Source of the DNA: Egicoccus sp. AB-alg6-2
GTDB lineage: Bacteria > Actinomycetota > Nitriliruptoria > Nitriliruptorales > Nitriliruptoraceae
Direction: 5' to 3'
Assembly (NCBI RefSeq): GCF_041821025.1
Contig: NZ_JBGUAY010000007.1
Location: forward strand, 62,001 to 126,000
DNA: 64,000 bases
The position numbers and the translations under genes are program-made. A model generated the notes under the pieces. That model was given only the letters and a program-made list of their open reading frames with translations, searched no databases and was not told where the DNA came from. Below, in pieces: positions 8,758 to 17,061 of this stretch. Each line of letters begins with the position of its first letter. The first letter of the stretch is position 1.

Positions 8758-10044
8758 ATGCTCAAGCAGGAGATCAACGAGCTGCTGACGCAGACCGGTC
8801 CGGGAACGCCCATGGGCGCGCTCTTCCGCCAGTATTGGCTTCCCGCCCTGCTGGCCGAGGAGTTGCCCGAGCCTGGCAGCCCGCCGGTGCGGGTCAAGCT
8901 GCTGTCGGAACGCATGATCGCCTTCCGTGACGATGACGGAAACTATGGCTTGATGGACGAGTTCTGCGCCCATCGCGGGGTTTCGATGTGGTTCGGCAAG
9001 AACGAGGGCAACGGCCTCCGCTGCGCCTACCACGGCTGGAAGTACGACGTCACCGGGCAGTGCATCGATGTGCCGTCGGAGCCGGCCGAGAGCGGCTTCT
9101 GTGAGAAGGTGAAGCTGACCAGCTACCCCCTCGTCAAGGTGGGTGACATCCTCTGGGCCTACATGGGTGACCCCGAGTCGCAACCGCCGCTGCCGGAGTG
9201 GGAGTTCGCGGTCGTCCCGCCGGAGCAGACCTTCACTTCGAAGCGCTGGCAGGAGAGCAACTGGCTCCAGGCCCTCGAAGGCGGTATCGACTCCAGCCAT
9301 GTCTCCTGGCTCCACAGCGGCGGCTTGAAGAACGACCCCCTGTTCAAGGGCGCCAAGGGCAACGAGTACAACCTCAACGACATGCGGCCCTTCTTCGAGG
9401 TCGTCGACGCCGACGGCGGCCTGTTCATCGGAGCGCGCCGTAACGCCGAAGAGGGTCACTACTACTGGCGTATCACGCCCTGGGTCATGCCCGCGTTCAC
9501 CATGGTCCCGCCGCGTGGCGACCACCCCGTGCACGGCCACTTCTGGGTGCCCATCGACGACGAGAACTGCTGGGTCTTCACGTTCGACTATCACCCGGTA
9601 CGCGCGCTCACGCCCGATGAGGTCCAGGCGATGAAGGACGGACACGGCGTGCACAACGAATACGAGCCCGGAAGCTTCCGTCCGCTGCAGAACAAGGACA
9701 ACGACTACCTGATGGATCGTGAGGCGCAGAAGCGCGGCGACACGTTCTCCGGGGTCAAGGGCATCGCGATGCAGGATGCCTCGTTGCAGGAGAGCATGGG
9801 GCCGATCGTCGATCGCACCAAGGAACGCCTGGTGTCCACGGATACGGGCATCATCAAGGCCCGCCAGAAGTTGCGCCGCGCCGCCGAGGCGCTACGTGAT
9901 CACGGCACGACGCCGCCCGGGGTGGATCCCGCACATCACCAGATTCGATCCGTGGCGATCGTCCTTCCCGAGGACCAGCCATTCATCGAGGGCAGCCGCG
10001 AAGACCTCAGGGTCCGACCGGGTGTTCGCCAGACGTCGGTGTGA
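8758..10044 (+). CDS. Rieske oxygenase, phthalate 4,5-dioxygenase / LigX type
   Basis: A 428-aa single-component oxygenase subunit. The Rieske [2Fe-2S] ligands are C70-x-H72 and C89-x2-H92, followed by YHGWKYDVTGQ. The mononuclear iron site is D178-x2-H181-x4-H186 in GGIDSSHVSWLH. The N-terminus (TQTGPGTPMGALFRQYW) and PPVRVKLLSERM are typical of the phthalate 4,5-dioxygenase/5,5'-dehydrodivanillate O-demethylase group. The enzyme would oxygenate or O-demethylate a carboxylated aromatic. It needs a reductase, and none is in the window. It is first of a tightly overlapping operon running to 15535. The next gene overlaps its stop (GTGA). Confidence 0.9.
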   Translation: MLKQEINELLTQTGPGTPMGALFRQYWLPALLAEELPEPGSPPVRVKLLSERMIAFRDDDGNYGLMDEFCAHRGVSMWFGKNEGNGLRCAYHGWKYDVTGQCIDVPSEPAESGFCEKVKLTSYPLVKVGDILWAYMGDPESQPPLPEWEFAVVPPEQTFTSKRWQESNWLQALEGGIDSSHVSWLHSGGLKNDPLFKGAKGNEYNLNDMRPFFEVVDADGGLFIGARRNAEEGHYYWRITPWVMPAFTMVPPRGDHPVHGHFWVPIDDENCWVFTFDYHPVRALTPDEVQAMKDGHGVHNEYEPGSFRPLQNKDNDYLMDREAQKRGDTFSGVKGIAMQDASLQESMGPIVDRTKERLVSTDTGIIKARQKLRRAAEALRDHGTTPPGVDPAHHQIRSVAIVLPEDQPFIEGSREDLRVRPGVRQTSV

Positions 10045-10604
10045 ACATGCGCAACCCGACACTGCTCAACAGTTGCGCCCGGGCGGCGACGGCCGCCGAG
10101 GCCCGGTTCCGTATCAACGGACCGGAGCCGGCGCCCCGCGCGACGCGTGTCATCGCGCTCGATCCGGGCGCCGCGGCTCTCGTCGCCGCGACAGCCGAGG
10201 ATCGTCCCTGGCACGGCGCCCACTTCCTGACGTACGAGTCCTCACTGCCGATGGGTGAGGGCCAGGAACTCACCGTCGACGCGGTGGTGCGGGGGCGGAC
10301 GACGGTGGACGCGGTTCTGCGAACCGCTGACGGCCGCGAGTCGCGGCTCAGCGACGAACTCGACGGTGCGGACGTGGCCGTCATGATCGCGACAGCGGAC
10401 GACCATGCCGAGGCCGCCTTGATGATCGGTGCCGCCTGCGCGCGACGCGGCATCATGACGGCCGGGCTCGTCGTCCCGAACGGCAACGGTGAAGCCGGCC
10501 GGATCGACCGCACGGTCTCGATGCTGCGGCCGTACGCCATGGTGCTGCTCGTCTCCAACGACAAGGACGACCTGCCGGAGGTGCTGGCCGCCTTGCGCGC
10601 CTGA
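10041..10604 (+). CDS. Unknown operon protein between Rieske oxygenase and PanB homologue
   Basis: A 187-aa protein without a confident family match. The GTG start overlaps the oxygenase stop by 4 bases, showing translational coupling. The C-terminal half looks like a small alpha/beta domain: a strand-helix unit with DVAVMIATADDHAEAALMIG, then MTAGLVVPNG and a further strand YAMVLLVSNDKDD. No signal peptide or membrane helix, so it is probably cytosolic. It may be a subunit or accessory factor for the PanB-like enzyme 42 bases downstream. This is inference from gene order only. Confidence 0.55.
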   Translation: MNMRNPTLLNSCARAATAAEARFRINGPEPAPRATRVIALDPGAAALVAATAEDRPWHGAHFLTYESSLPMGEGQELTVDAVVRGRTTVDAVLRTADGRESRLSDELDGADVAVMIATADDHAEAALMIGAACARRGIMTAGLVVPNGNGEAGRIDRTVSMLRPYAMVLLVSNDKDDLPEVLAALRA

Positions 10605-10645
10605 GTCATGCCCGCCCACGGCCGTCTTCCGAAGAAGTGAGTGAC

Positions 10646-11479
10646 ATGAGTTCCGAGGACCGGATCACCCTGCCTGCCGTGCAGCAGATGAAGCGCGATG
10701 GCCGCAAGGCGGTGTGTGCGGTGGCCTGGGACTACCAGATCGCCCGGATCGTCGATCGCGCGGGGGTCGACATCGTGTCGGTCGGCGACACGGTGGGCGT
10801 GAATCTCTGGGGACAGGCCAATCCCCTCGAGATCACCATGGAGCAACTGCTCGTGGTGGCCCAGGCGGTCCGTCGCGGCGTCTCGCGGGCACTGGTGAGC
10901 TGTGACTTTCCTTTCGGTCCCCTCCAGGAGGGCCCGGACGCGGCCGTGCGGGCCGCCATCCGGCTCGTGAAGGAGGCCGGCGTGGACATCGTGAAACTCG
11001 ATGGTGCGGCCGAGTTTCCCGAAGCGGTCGAAGCCATCGATCGCGCGGGGATACCCGTGTTCGCCCAGTTCGGCATTACGCCGCAGACCGCCCTGCGCCA
11101 TGGCATCGACTACCAGGCGGCCGCCGACGTCCAGGTCCCGCCCGAGATGACCGAGGAGATGGTCGCCCAGGCCCGGATGCTCGAGGAGGCGGGTGCGTCG
11201 CTGCTCAATTTCACCAACTCCGGACCGGTCGTCGGCCCTGAGGTGGTGGCTGCGGTCTCCATCCCCGTCCTCGGCGGCTTCGGCGGGGGGCCCTGGCTCG
11301 ACGGACGTATCCGGATGGCTCATGCCGCCATCGGGTACGCCGCGAAGAATCTTGATTCGCCGGCGGACACCTATGCCAACGTGGCACAGATCACGTACGA
11401 GGCGATCCAGGCCTACGCCGCGGATGTCCGCGCGGGACGCCAGATCAAGGGCGGCATTCCCGTAACGCCGCCGCAGTAA
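10646..11479 (+). CDS. Divergent ketopantoate hydroxymethyltransferase (PanB) homologue
   Basis: A 277-aa TIM-barrel protein of the PanB family. The GDTVG metal motif (D48), DFPF (D87) and VKLDG are recognisable. Key PanB residues differ: the usual VKLEGG glutamate is Asp (D119), GDSLG is GDTVG, GHxGLTPQ is AQFGITPQ. The segment that carries the catalytic Glu in PanB (VLExVP) is LLNFTNSGP. It sits inside an aromatic-oxygenase operon rather than with panC, so it is unlikely to make pantothenate. An aldol or retro-aldol step on a pathway keto acid is more plausible. ATG at 10646 preferred; GTG at 10637 possible. Confidence 0.75.
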   Translation: MSSEDRITLPAVQQMKRDGRKAVCAVAWDYQIARIVDRAGVDIVSVGDTVGVNLWGQANPLEITMEQLLVVAQAVRRGVSRALVSCDFPFGPLQEGPDAAVRAAIRLVKEAGVDIVKLDGAAEFPEAVEAIDRAGIPVFAQFGITPQTALRHGIDYQAAADVQVPPEMTEEMVAQARMLEEAGASLLNFTNSGPVVGPEVVAAVSIPVLGGFGGGPWLDGRIRMAHAAIGYAAKNLDSPADTYANVAQITYEAIQAYAADVRAGRQIKGGIPVTPPQ

Positions 11480-11504
11480 TCGCTCCGCAGCGAAGGGACA
11501 GCTC

Positions 11505-12356
11505 GTGCCGACGGTCACCATCGACGGAATCCAGACCGAGTACCGGTTGGTCGGAGAAGGCCCCCCGCTGCTGATGTTCTCGCCGGGGGGCTTCAACGCG
11601 GTGGCCGACAACTGGTCAGATCTCGGGGTGTACCGCCGGATTCGACTGCTCGACGAGTTGCCGCGCCGCCACACCTGCATCCTCTTCGATCGTCGCGAGT
11701 CCGGCCGCTCCGGCGGACGGGTCGAACGCCTCACCTGGGCGCACTACGTCGAGCAGGGGCGCGGCCTGCTCGACCACCTCGACATCGAACGCGCCCACCT
11801 GATGGGAGGCTGTGTCGGCTGCTCGGTCGTGGCGTCCTTCGCGGTCGCCTATCCCGCTCGGGTCGCCAGCATGGTCCTGTACTCCCCGGCGGGGGGCGCG
11901 AGGTACCGCATGACCAGTCGTGCGCGATTCGAGCGGCACCTCGCGTTCGTGGAGGAGGAGGGGCTCGGAGGCGTCGTCGAACTGGCTCGCTCCAGCGAGG
12001 ACGGATTCTCGAAGGACCCCCGACTCGGCCCCTGGGTCTCCGTGATCCGCAACGATCCCGGCTTCGCGGAGCGGTATGCCGACTACGACCCGGAGGCCTA
12101 CCGCATACTGGTGACCGGGCTCTCACGCGCGATGTTCGACCGCGACTCGGTTCCCGGCCCTGAACCCGAGGACCTGATGCTGCTCGACGTCCCCGCACTC
12201 GTCGTTCCCGGCAACGACGGCTCGCACGCCACGTCCGCAGCCCACTATCTCCACGAGTGCCTGCCGCGCGCCGAGTACTGGGACGTCCCGGTCGAGGAGC
12301 AGACCGCGACTTCTGCACCGTCGAGGATCGCGGGCTTCCTCGAAGCGCACGCATGA
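11505..12356 (+). CDS. Alpha/beta hydrolase with Cys at the nucleophile elbow
   Basis: A 283-aa alpha/beta-hydrolase-fold protein. The oxyanion-loop region MFSPGGFNAV and the segment ILFDRRESGRSGG are typical. The nucleophile elbow, normally Gly-x-Ser-x-Gly, reads GGCVGC, so Cys103 replaces serine, as in dienelactone hydrolases. The cap domain is about residues 135-215. The C-terminal VPALVVPGNDGSHATSAAHYL region should supply Asp/His. It could hydrolyse a lactone, enol-lactone or C-C bond of a ring-fission product. ATGA overlap with the downstream dioxygenase alpha gene. Confidence 0.8.
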   Translation: MPTVTIDGIQTEYRLVGEGPPLLMFSPGGFNAVADNWSDLGVYRRIRLLDELPRRHTCILFDRRESGRSGGRVERLTWAHYVEQGRGLLDHLDIERAHLMGGCVGCSVVASFAVAYPARVASMVLYSPAGGARYRMTSRARFERHLAFVEEEGLGGVVELARSSEDGFSKDPRLGPWVSVIRNDPGFAERYADYDPEAYRILVTGLSRAMFDRDSVPGPEPEDLMLLDVPALVVPGNDGSHATSAAHYLHECLPRAEYWDVPVEEQTATSAPSRIAGFLEAHA

Positions 12357-13678
12357 CCCGCTCGCAGGAGCACAACCGCGTGCCGGGGCAACAGGCGTCG
12401 CAGGACGACGACCCGTTCCCCCTCGACGATCTCGTCCTCGACGAGCCGTACCGCTTCCGTGTCGACGGACGGGTGTACACCGACGCACACCTGTTCGCGC
12501 TCGAGATGGACCGCATTTGGCGCCGATCGTGGCTGTACGTCGGTCACGAGTCAGAGATCCGCGAGCCAGGCGACTACCGCACCGCCGTGTTGGCTCGCGA
12601 GCCGATCATCCTCAGCCGAGGAGAAGATGGCGGCATCCATGCGGTCTTCAACCGGTGCATGCATCGCGGTGCTGCCCTCTGTCGTGACGACCGTGGTCAC
12701 GCCAACCACTTCCGATGTCCGTACCACAACTGGGTCTACCGAAACGACGGCACGCTGGTCGGCATGGCACAGAAGTCCGGGTACGGCAGTCACTTCGACA
12801 CTTCCGAACTGGACCTGGTTCCCGTCCCTCGGCTCGAGGCATATCGCGGGCTCATCTTCGCGAATCTCGACCCCGCCGCCCCGGCGTTGCAGGAGCGGCT
12901 GGGCCCGAGTGCCTGGTACATCGACCAGTGGGCGGACCGGTCGCCGACCGGGCAGATGTCCGTCGCCGAGGGCGTCCATCGGTATTCCTATCCCGGCAAC
13001 TGGAAGTTTCAGCTCGAGAACGGCGTGGACGGCTACCACGGAAACTACGTGCACGACTCGTTCGTCAAGATCCTGCACCGCGCCGGCGATCGCTCACGAC
13101 AGGACGTCGTGCGGGCCCGCAACCGGCTCGGCAGCAACGCTTCCGCGAAGGGACTGCCTCGCGGTGACGGCCTGCTCGAGCGCGAAGATGGCATGTTGGG
13201 CACGTTCGACTATGCGAGTCGTGACGAGTACCGCCGTTCCCTGGTCGAGGCGCACGGTTCCGCTCGCCTCCAGGACATCCTCACGCAGCGCAACCTGCTC
13301 ATCTTTCCCAGCGTCTATCTCTTCGAGTCGCACATTCGCGTCATCCGGCCGATCTCGCCGACGTCCACGATCGTCGACACCATCCCGACGCGGATCGAAG
13401 GCATCGACGACGCCATCAACACCGAGCGGCTGCGCGAGCACGAGCGCTTCTTCGGCCCCTCCAGTTTCGGTGCGACCGACGACATCGAGATCTTCGTGCT
13501 CAATCAGACCGGTGTTCAGGCCGAGGTGCCACGCTGGCTGGACTTCTCCCGAGGTCTGGAGCGCGAGCGGGTCGCGGACAACGGCGAGCGGATCGGGCAC
13601 TCCACCGACGAAGCTCCACAACGCGCCATCTACCGCGAGTGGAGACGAATGATGCTTTCGGGGGAGGGGCCGTCGTGA
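12353..13678 (+). CDS. Ring-hydroxylating dioxygenase, alpha subunit
   Basis: A 441-aa large subunit of a two-subunit Rieske dioxygenase (benzoate/anthranilate/toluate group). The Rieske site is C102-x-H104 and C122-x2-H125 (CMHRG ... CPYHNW). The catalytic iron site is D226-x2-H229-x4-H234 in GVDGYHGNYVH. The C-terminal domain contains RNLLIFPSVYLFESHIRVIRP-like family segments. It would cis-dihydroxylate an aromatic acid together with the beta subunit encoded immediately downstream. The start overlaps the hydrolase stop (ATGA) and the stop overlaps the beta start (GTGA). No reductase gene accompanies it. Confidence 0.9.
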   Translation: MTRSQEHNRVPGQQASQDDDPFPLDDLVLDEPYRFRVDGRVYTDAHLFALEMDRIWRRSWLYVGHESEIREPGDYRTAVLAREPIILSRGEDGGIHAVFNRCMHRGAALCRDDRGHANHFRCPYHNWVYRNDGTLVGMAQKSGYGSHFDTSELDLVPVPRLEAYRGLIFANLDPAAPALQERLGPSAWYIDQWADRSPTGQMSVAEGVHRYSYPGNWKFQLENGVDGYHGNYVHDSFVKILHRAGDRSRQDVVRARNRLGSNASAKGLPRGDGLLEREDGMLGTFDYASRDEYRRSLVEAHGSARLQDILTQRNLLIFPSVYLFESHIRVIRPISPTSTIVDTIPTRIEGIDDAINTERLREHERFFGPSSFGATDDIEIFVLNQTGVQAEVPRWLDFSRGLERERVADNGERIGHSTDEAPQRAIYREWRRMMLSGEGPS

Positions 13679-14193
13679 TCTCCGACGGGGCATCCGGGGC
13701 CGCCCTGTCGACCGAACGCGCTGAGGCGGTGCTGTTCGAGGAGGCGGCACGTCTCGATGCGCGAGCGTTCGACGCGTGGCTCGAACTCTTCACCGACGAC
13801 GCGATCTACTGGCTGCCGATGGGGGTCGAGGATCCCGCCCGAGAACCGTCGCTGATCTTCGACGACCGGGCTCGAATGGAGGAGCGGGTCTTCCGGCTCA
13901 TGGACACGGCTGCCCATGCACAACTGCCACCTTCGAGGACCCAACACGACATCACCAATGTCCGAGTGGTCGAGACGACGGCAGACTGGGCGCGGGTGGC
14001 GTGTCATCTCGTGGTCCACGAGGTTCGCATCGGTGATCCGTCACAGGTCGGTCTGGGTGACGTCCGATCCTTCCCCGGTCGCTGCGAATATGTCCTGCGG
14101 CATGGCGCCGAGGGGCAGTGGCTGATCGCCGAGAAGACCGTGCGGCTCCTGGCCCGCGAGCTGCCGCAGTACAACCTGACATTCATCGTCTGA
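13675..14193 (+). CDS. Ring-hydroxylating dioxygenase, beta subunit
   Basis: A 172-aa NTF2-like small subunit. The motif EAARLDARAFDAWLELFTDD followed by IYWLPM is the typical N-terminus of BenB/XylY-like beta subunits, and it ends in the strand LPQYNLTFIV. It has a structural role in the alpha3-beta3 dioxygenase. GTG at 13675 is preceded by GGGGGAGG and overlaps the alpha stop; an in-frame GTG at 13639 inside the alpha gene is less likely. Confidence 0.88.
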   Translation: MISDGASGAALSTERAEAVLFEEAARLDARAFDAWLELFTDDAIYWLPMGVEDPAREPSLIFDDRARMEERVFRLMDTAAHAQLPPSRTQHDITNVRVVETTADWARVACHLVVHEVRIGDPSQVGLGDVRSFPGRCEYVLRHGAEGQWLIAEKTVRLLARELPQYNLTFIV

Positions 14194-14213
14194 GGTGCGA
14201 GGGAGGCCCATGG

Positions 14214-14549
14214 ATGTGCGATGACGACGTGGGATTGCTGAGCGGCCTCGTCGGTGGGCGCCGGGGCGCCGACGACGTCGCCCTACGCCAGCGCGACGGT
14301 CGGCCGTATCTCGTCCTGCGCAACGAGTTCGCGACCGTCTGGCTCGGGATAGATCGAACGGCGAACGGCGTGCGCGTGCTGGTCACCGACCCCGAGACGG
14401 ACACCGTCATCGCGCTGGATCCACTCGAGCTCGAAGCGATATCGCGCATGACGCATCAGGATTTCGACGATCGCATCCTCGAGCGTGGGCCGGGCACGCC
14501 GAAGCGCGAGCCGACACGAGCCGTACACCACGGTCAGGAGAAGGCATGA
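14214..14549 (+). CDS. Small unknown protein of the dioxygenase operon
   Basis: A 111-aa protein, start chosen at 14214 from the GAGGGAGG upstream. It has a compact predicted beta-rich core, RPYLVLRNEFATVWLGIDRT then VRVLVTDPETDTVIALDP, followed by a helix LEAISRMTHQDF. No cysteines suitable for an iron-sulfur cluster beyond Cys2, so it is not a ferredoxin. Its position after the beta subunit suggests an accessory factor, which is inference only. The stop overlaps the next gene (ATGA). Confidence 0.6.
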   Translation: MCDDDVGLLSGLVGGRRGADDVALRQRDGRPYLVLRNEFATVWLGIDRTANGVRVLVTDPETDTVIALDPLELEAISRMTHQDFDDRILERGPGTPKREPTRAVHHGQEKA

Positions 14550-15535
14550 CCACGAAGGTTCCCGTGACGTTGGCGTGTGGCCCCTATGACCGCATGGAGG
14601 CGCTGCGGGAAGGCCTGGTACAGCCGGAGGGCGTGGCGCTCACCTATGTGCCGATCCAATCGCCGCCCGAACTGTTCGCTCGCATGGTCAAGCGGCAATC
14701 GTTCGATGTGTCCGAGATGTCGTTGTCGCTGTACACGCAGTTGCGTACCCGAGGCGAGTTTCCTTTCGTGGCGCTGCCGGTCTTCCCCTCGCGGATGTTC
14801 CGTCACGGCTACATCTTCGTCCATGCCGCGTCGGGCATCGAGCACCCGCTCGATCTCGCCGGCAAGCGGGTCGGGGTGCAGGAGTACCACCAGACTGCCG
14901 GCGTCTGGATTCGGGGGATCCTCTCGTCCCAGTACGGCGTCGATCTCGGCACGATCGCCTGGCGCGAGGGCGGCGTGAACGCGCCAAGGACCCCCGACGT
15001 CCTGGATCTGCGCCCGCGAGGTGAGTTGGACATCGAATTCGTGGGTGCGGACGTCAGCCTCGATGAATTGCTGGCAACCGGCGAAATCGACGCCTACCTC
15101 GGGGCTCGTCAGCCGCGGTCGTTCTCGACGTCGCCGGACGTGCGGCGTCTCTTTCCGGACTACCGGACGGTCGAGCGCCAGTTCTATGCAGACACGGGGA
15201 TCTTCCCCATGATGCACACCATCGTCATCCGTGAGGAGTTGCTGGAACGGCATCCGTGGCTGTCGGAGTCGCTGTTCAAGGCATTCGAGGCGGCCAAGAC
15301 CTGGTGTCTGGAGCAGATGCGCTTCTCCGGCACGGCGCGCTACACGCTGCCGTGGCTGCATGCCGACATCGAAGAGATCGATGAGGTGTTCGGTGGCGAC
15401 CCATGGCCGTACGGCCTGGAAGCCAACCGCGTGCCGCTGGAGGCATTCGTCGGGTATCTGGTGGAGCAACGGTTCCTCGACCAGCCGGTCGACATCGAGC
15501 GGCTCTTTCCGGCGCTCGAGCTGCGCAACGAGTGA
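14546..15535 (+). CDS. 4,5-dihydroxyphthalate decarboxylase family protein (copy A)
   Basis: A 329-aa protein of the Pht5/4,5-dihydroxyphthalate decarboxylase family, which has the type 2 periplasmic-binding (NMT1-like) fold but is cytosolic. Family motifs: TLACGPYDRMEALREG at the N-terminus, ALPVFPSRMFRHGYIFV, the GKRVGVQEY hinge, and ADTGIFPMMHTIVIRE. There is no signal peptide, which argues for an enzyme rather than a transport-binding protein. In phthalate degradation this step gives protocatechuate. Last gene of the 8758-15535 operon; SD AGGAG. Two further family members lie at 16031 and 19960. Confidence 0.82.
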   Translation: MTTKVPVTLACGPYDRMEALREGLVQPEGVALTYVPIQSPPELFARMVKRQSFDVSEMSLSLYTQLRTRGEFPFVALPVFPSRMFRHGYIFVHAASGIEHPLDLAGKRVGVQEYHQTAGVWIRGILSSQYGVDLGTIAWREGGVNAPRTPDVLDLRPRGELDIEFVGADVSLDELLATGEIDAYLGARQPRSFSTSPDVRRLFPDYRTVERQFYADTGIFPMMHTIVIREELLERHPWLSESLFKAFEAAKTWCLEQMRFSGTARYTLPWLHADIEEIDEVFGGDPWPYGLEANRVPLEAFVGYLVEQRFLDQPVDIERLFPALELRNE

Positions 15536-15542
15536 GCCAGCG

Positions 15543-16010
15543 CTATGACGTGTCTGACACCGGGAGCGTCTCGCCGCGTTCGAGCGCCGCGATCTGGTCG
15601 AGGCGGCGCTGGTGACGGCCCCCCTTGAACGGCGTGGCCAGCCACAACGCGACCAGGTCGCGCGCCCGTTCGAGGGAGACCACCTTGGCTCCGAGCACCA
15701 GGACGTTCGCGTCGTTGTGCGCCCGTGAGATCTCCGTCGTCAGCGGATCCTGGCCCAGGCCGGCCCGGATGCCGGCCATCTTGTTGAAAGCGATGTGCTC
15801 GCCAGAGCCCGTTCCTCCTATGAAGATTCCACGGTCGGCCGTGCCGTCCAAGATGCGCCGAGCCACCGCCTGGCAGAGCGGGGGGTAGTCGACAGGGGAC
15901 GCATCGTGGCCGCCGTGGTCGTCGACGGTATGTCCCTCGGCCTGCAACCACGCGGTCAGGTCGCTCTTGAACTCGATCCCGTTGTGATCGGCGGCGATGG
16001 CGATGTGCAT
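15543..16010 (-). CDS. RpiB/LacAB-family sugar-phosphate isomerase
   Basis: A 155-aa protein with the RpiB fold. MHIAIAADHNG starts the Rossmann-like core with the catalytic-site D8/H9. The loop GIFIGGTGSGEHIAFNK replaces the E. coli-type cysteine by glycine and supplies Glu71, as in the mycobacterial (Glu-dependent) RpiB subgroup. HNDANVLVLGAK is the phosphate-binding region. It could be ribose-5-phosphate isomerase. Its location directly after a decarboxylase-family gene in a catabolic cluster suggests isomerisation of another substrate. ATG with GGGAGG upstream; the gene before it ends 20 bases away. Confidence 0.8.
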   Translation of the reverse strand: MHIAIAADHNGIEFKSDLTAWLQAEGHTVDDHGGHDASPVDYPPLCQAVARRILDGTADRGIFIGGTGSGEHIAFNKMAGIRAGLGQDPLTTEISRAHNDANVLVLGAKVVSLERARDLVALWLATPFKGGRHQRRLDQIAALERGETLPVSDTS

Positions 16011-16030
16011 CAGCGCAGTCCTCCCGGTGT

Positions 16031-16981
16031 TCAGCCGATGAGCTCGTGGGTGCCGGCAGCGAACAACTCCTCCATCGTCGGGGGGCGATCCAAGATGTGT
16101 TGTGTGACGGCATGTCGGAGCAGCTCGTCGATCATGGCCCGGTTGGGCGCGATCCCGTACGGCAGCGGATCTCCGCCCGTCAGTTCCATGACCCGGCGGT
16201 GCATCGCATCGACCCGGGTCGGCGCCTCGAGCTCATCGGCTTCGAGGCGCTCCACGTAGCGACGCTTCGACGCTGCGAACGCCTCGAACAGGTCGGCTGC
16301 CAACCCGGGATGCTCGGCGAGCAGATCGTCGCGCACGACGACGAGGTGGTTGATGGGGTACAGGTCCCGCTCCGCCAATGCCTGGAAGCCCGCTTCGTCG
16401 GCATCCGGCAGCAGTGGACCGATCCGCTCGTCGTCGGTCTTGAGCCCACCGACCACGGCGTCCACATGCCCGTCGAGGAGGAGTTGGGACAGATCCTCGC
16501 CCTCGTGCAGGTCCTCGACGTTCGGGGGCGGGCGGTATCCGGCCACGTGCTCCTCGTCGGACCGCACCCACGTCACCGTATCGAGGTCGACGCCGTATTC
16601 GTCCTGCAGGATCGCGCGTGCCCAGACGCCGGTGGTCACGGTGTAGCCGCGGTTGACGCCGATCCGGCGACCAGCGAGGTCTGACGGCGGCGGCGACGGA
16701 CGCGTGGTGTCGTGCAGGATGGCGCCGTGGTGCAGGTCCCGCACCAAGAAGATCGGGAGCGCCGTGAAGCGTGCACCGTGGGCCTTCGCGCACAGGTAGG
16801 TCGTGAACGCCAGTTCGCAGACGTCGTAGCTCAACTCACGCACCATGCGCCTGAAGGCATGCACCAGGACCGGTACCTCCTCGAAGTCGAGGGAACACGT
16901 CGAGGGCGCGACGACGCCGGCCTTCAGGTCGGCATTGTTCCCCTGGCTCCGGCTGACGGCCGTGAGTCGCAGTTCCGCCAT
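16031..16981 (-). CDS. 4,5-dihydroxyphthalate decarboxylase family protein (copy B, divergent)
   Basis: A 316-aa relative of copies A and C, more diverged. The family pattern is kept as YDVCELAFTTYL, ALPIFLVRDLHHGAILH, GRRIGVNRGYTVTTGVWARA and DPLPYGIAPNRAMIDELL. The FPSRMFRHG motif of A and C is altered, so substrate or activity may differ. No signal peptide. ATG at 16981 has GGAGGAC upstream. It is divergent from the alcohol dehydrogenase operon and forms a two-gene unit with the RpiB-like gene. Confidence 0.75.
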   Translation of the reverse strand: MAELRLTAVSRSQGNNADLKAGVVAPSTCSLDFEEVPVLVHAFRRMVRELSYDVCELAFTTYLCAKAHGARFTALPIFLVRDLHHGAILHDTTRPSPPPSDLAGRRIGVNRGYTVTTGVWARAILQDEYGVDLDTVTWVRSDEEHVAGYRPPPNVEDLHEGEDLSQLLLDGHVDAVVGGLKTDDERIGPLLPDADEAGFQALAERDLYPINHLVVVRDDLLAEHPGLAADLFEAFAASKRRYVERLEADELEAPTRVDAMHRRVMELTGGDPLPYGIAPNRAMIDELLRHAVTQHILDRPPTMEELFAAGTHELIG

Positions 16982-17061
16982 GTACCCGTCCTCCAAATGA
17001 CAGACCATTGGACCTTCGCATAGAGTGTAACGCCACGAGACAGACGGGCGAGGAGCGCAGC

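Noticed and set aside
10041-10604. Resemblance of the unknown protein's C-terminal half to an FtsZ/tubulin-like nucleotide fold
   Set aside because: Only the strand-helix pattern is similar. The glycine-rich GTP loop GGGTGTG is missing.
16997-17010. Possible operator between decarboxylase copy B and the alcohol dehydrogenase operon (ACCA half-site in AATGACAGACCATTGG)
   Set aside because: Only one half-site matches and the GT-N3-AC core is absent. The position is where an operator is expected, but the sequence does not support it.
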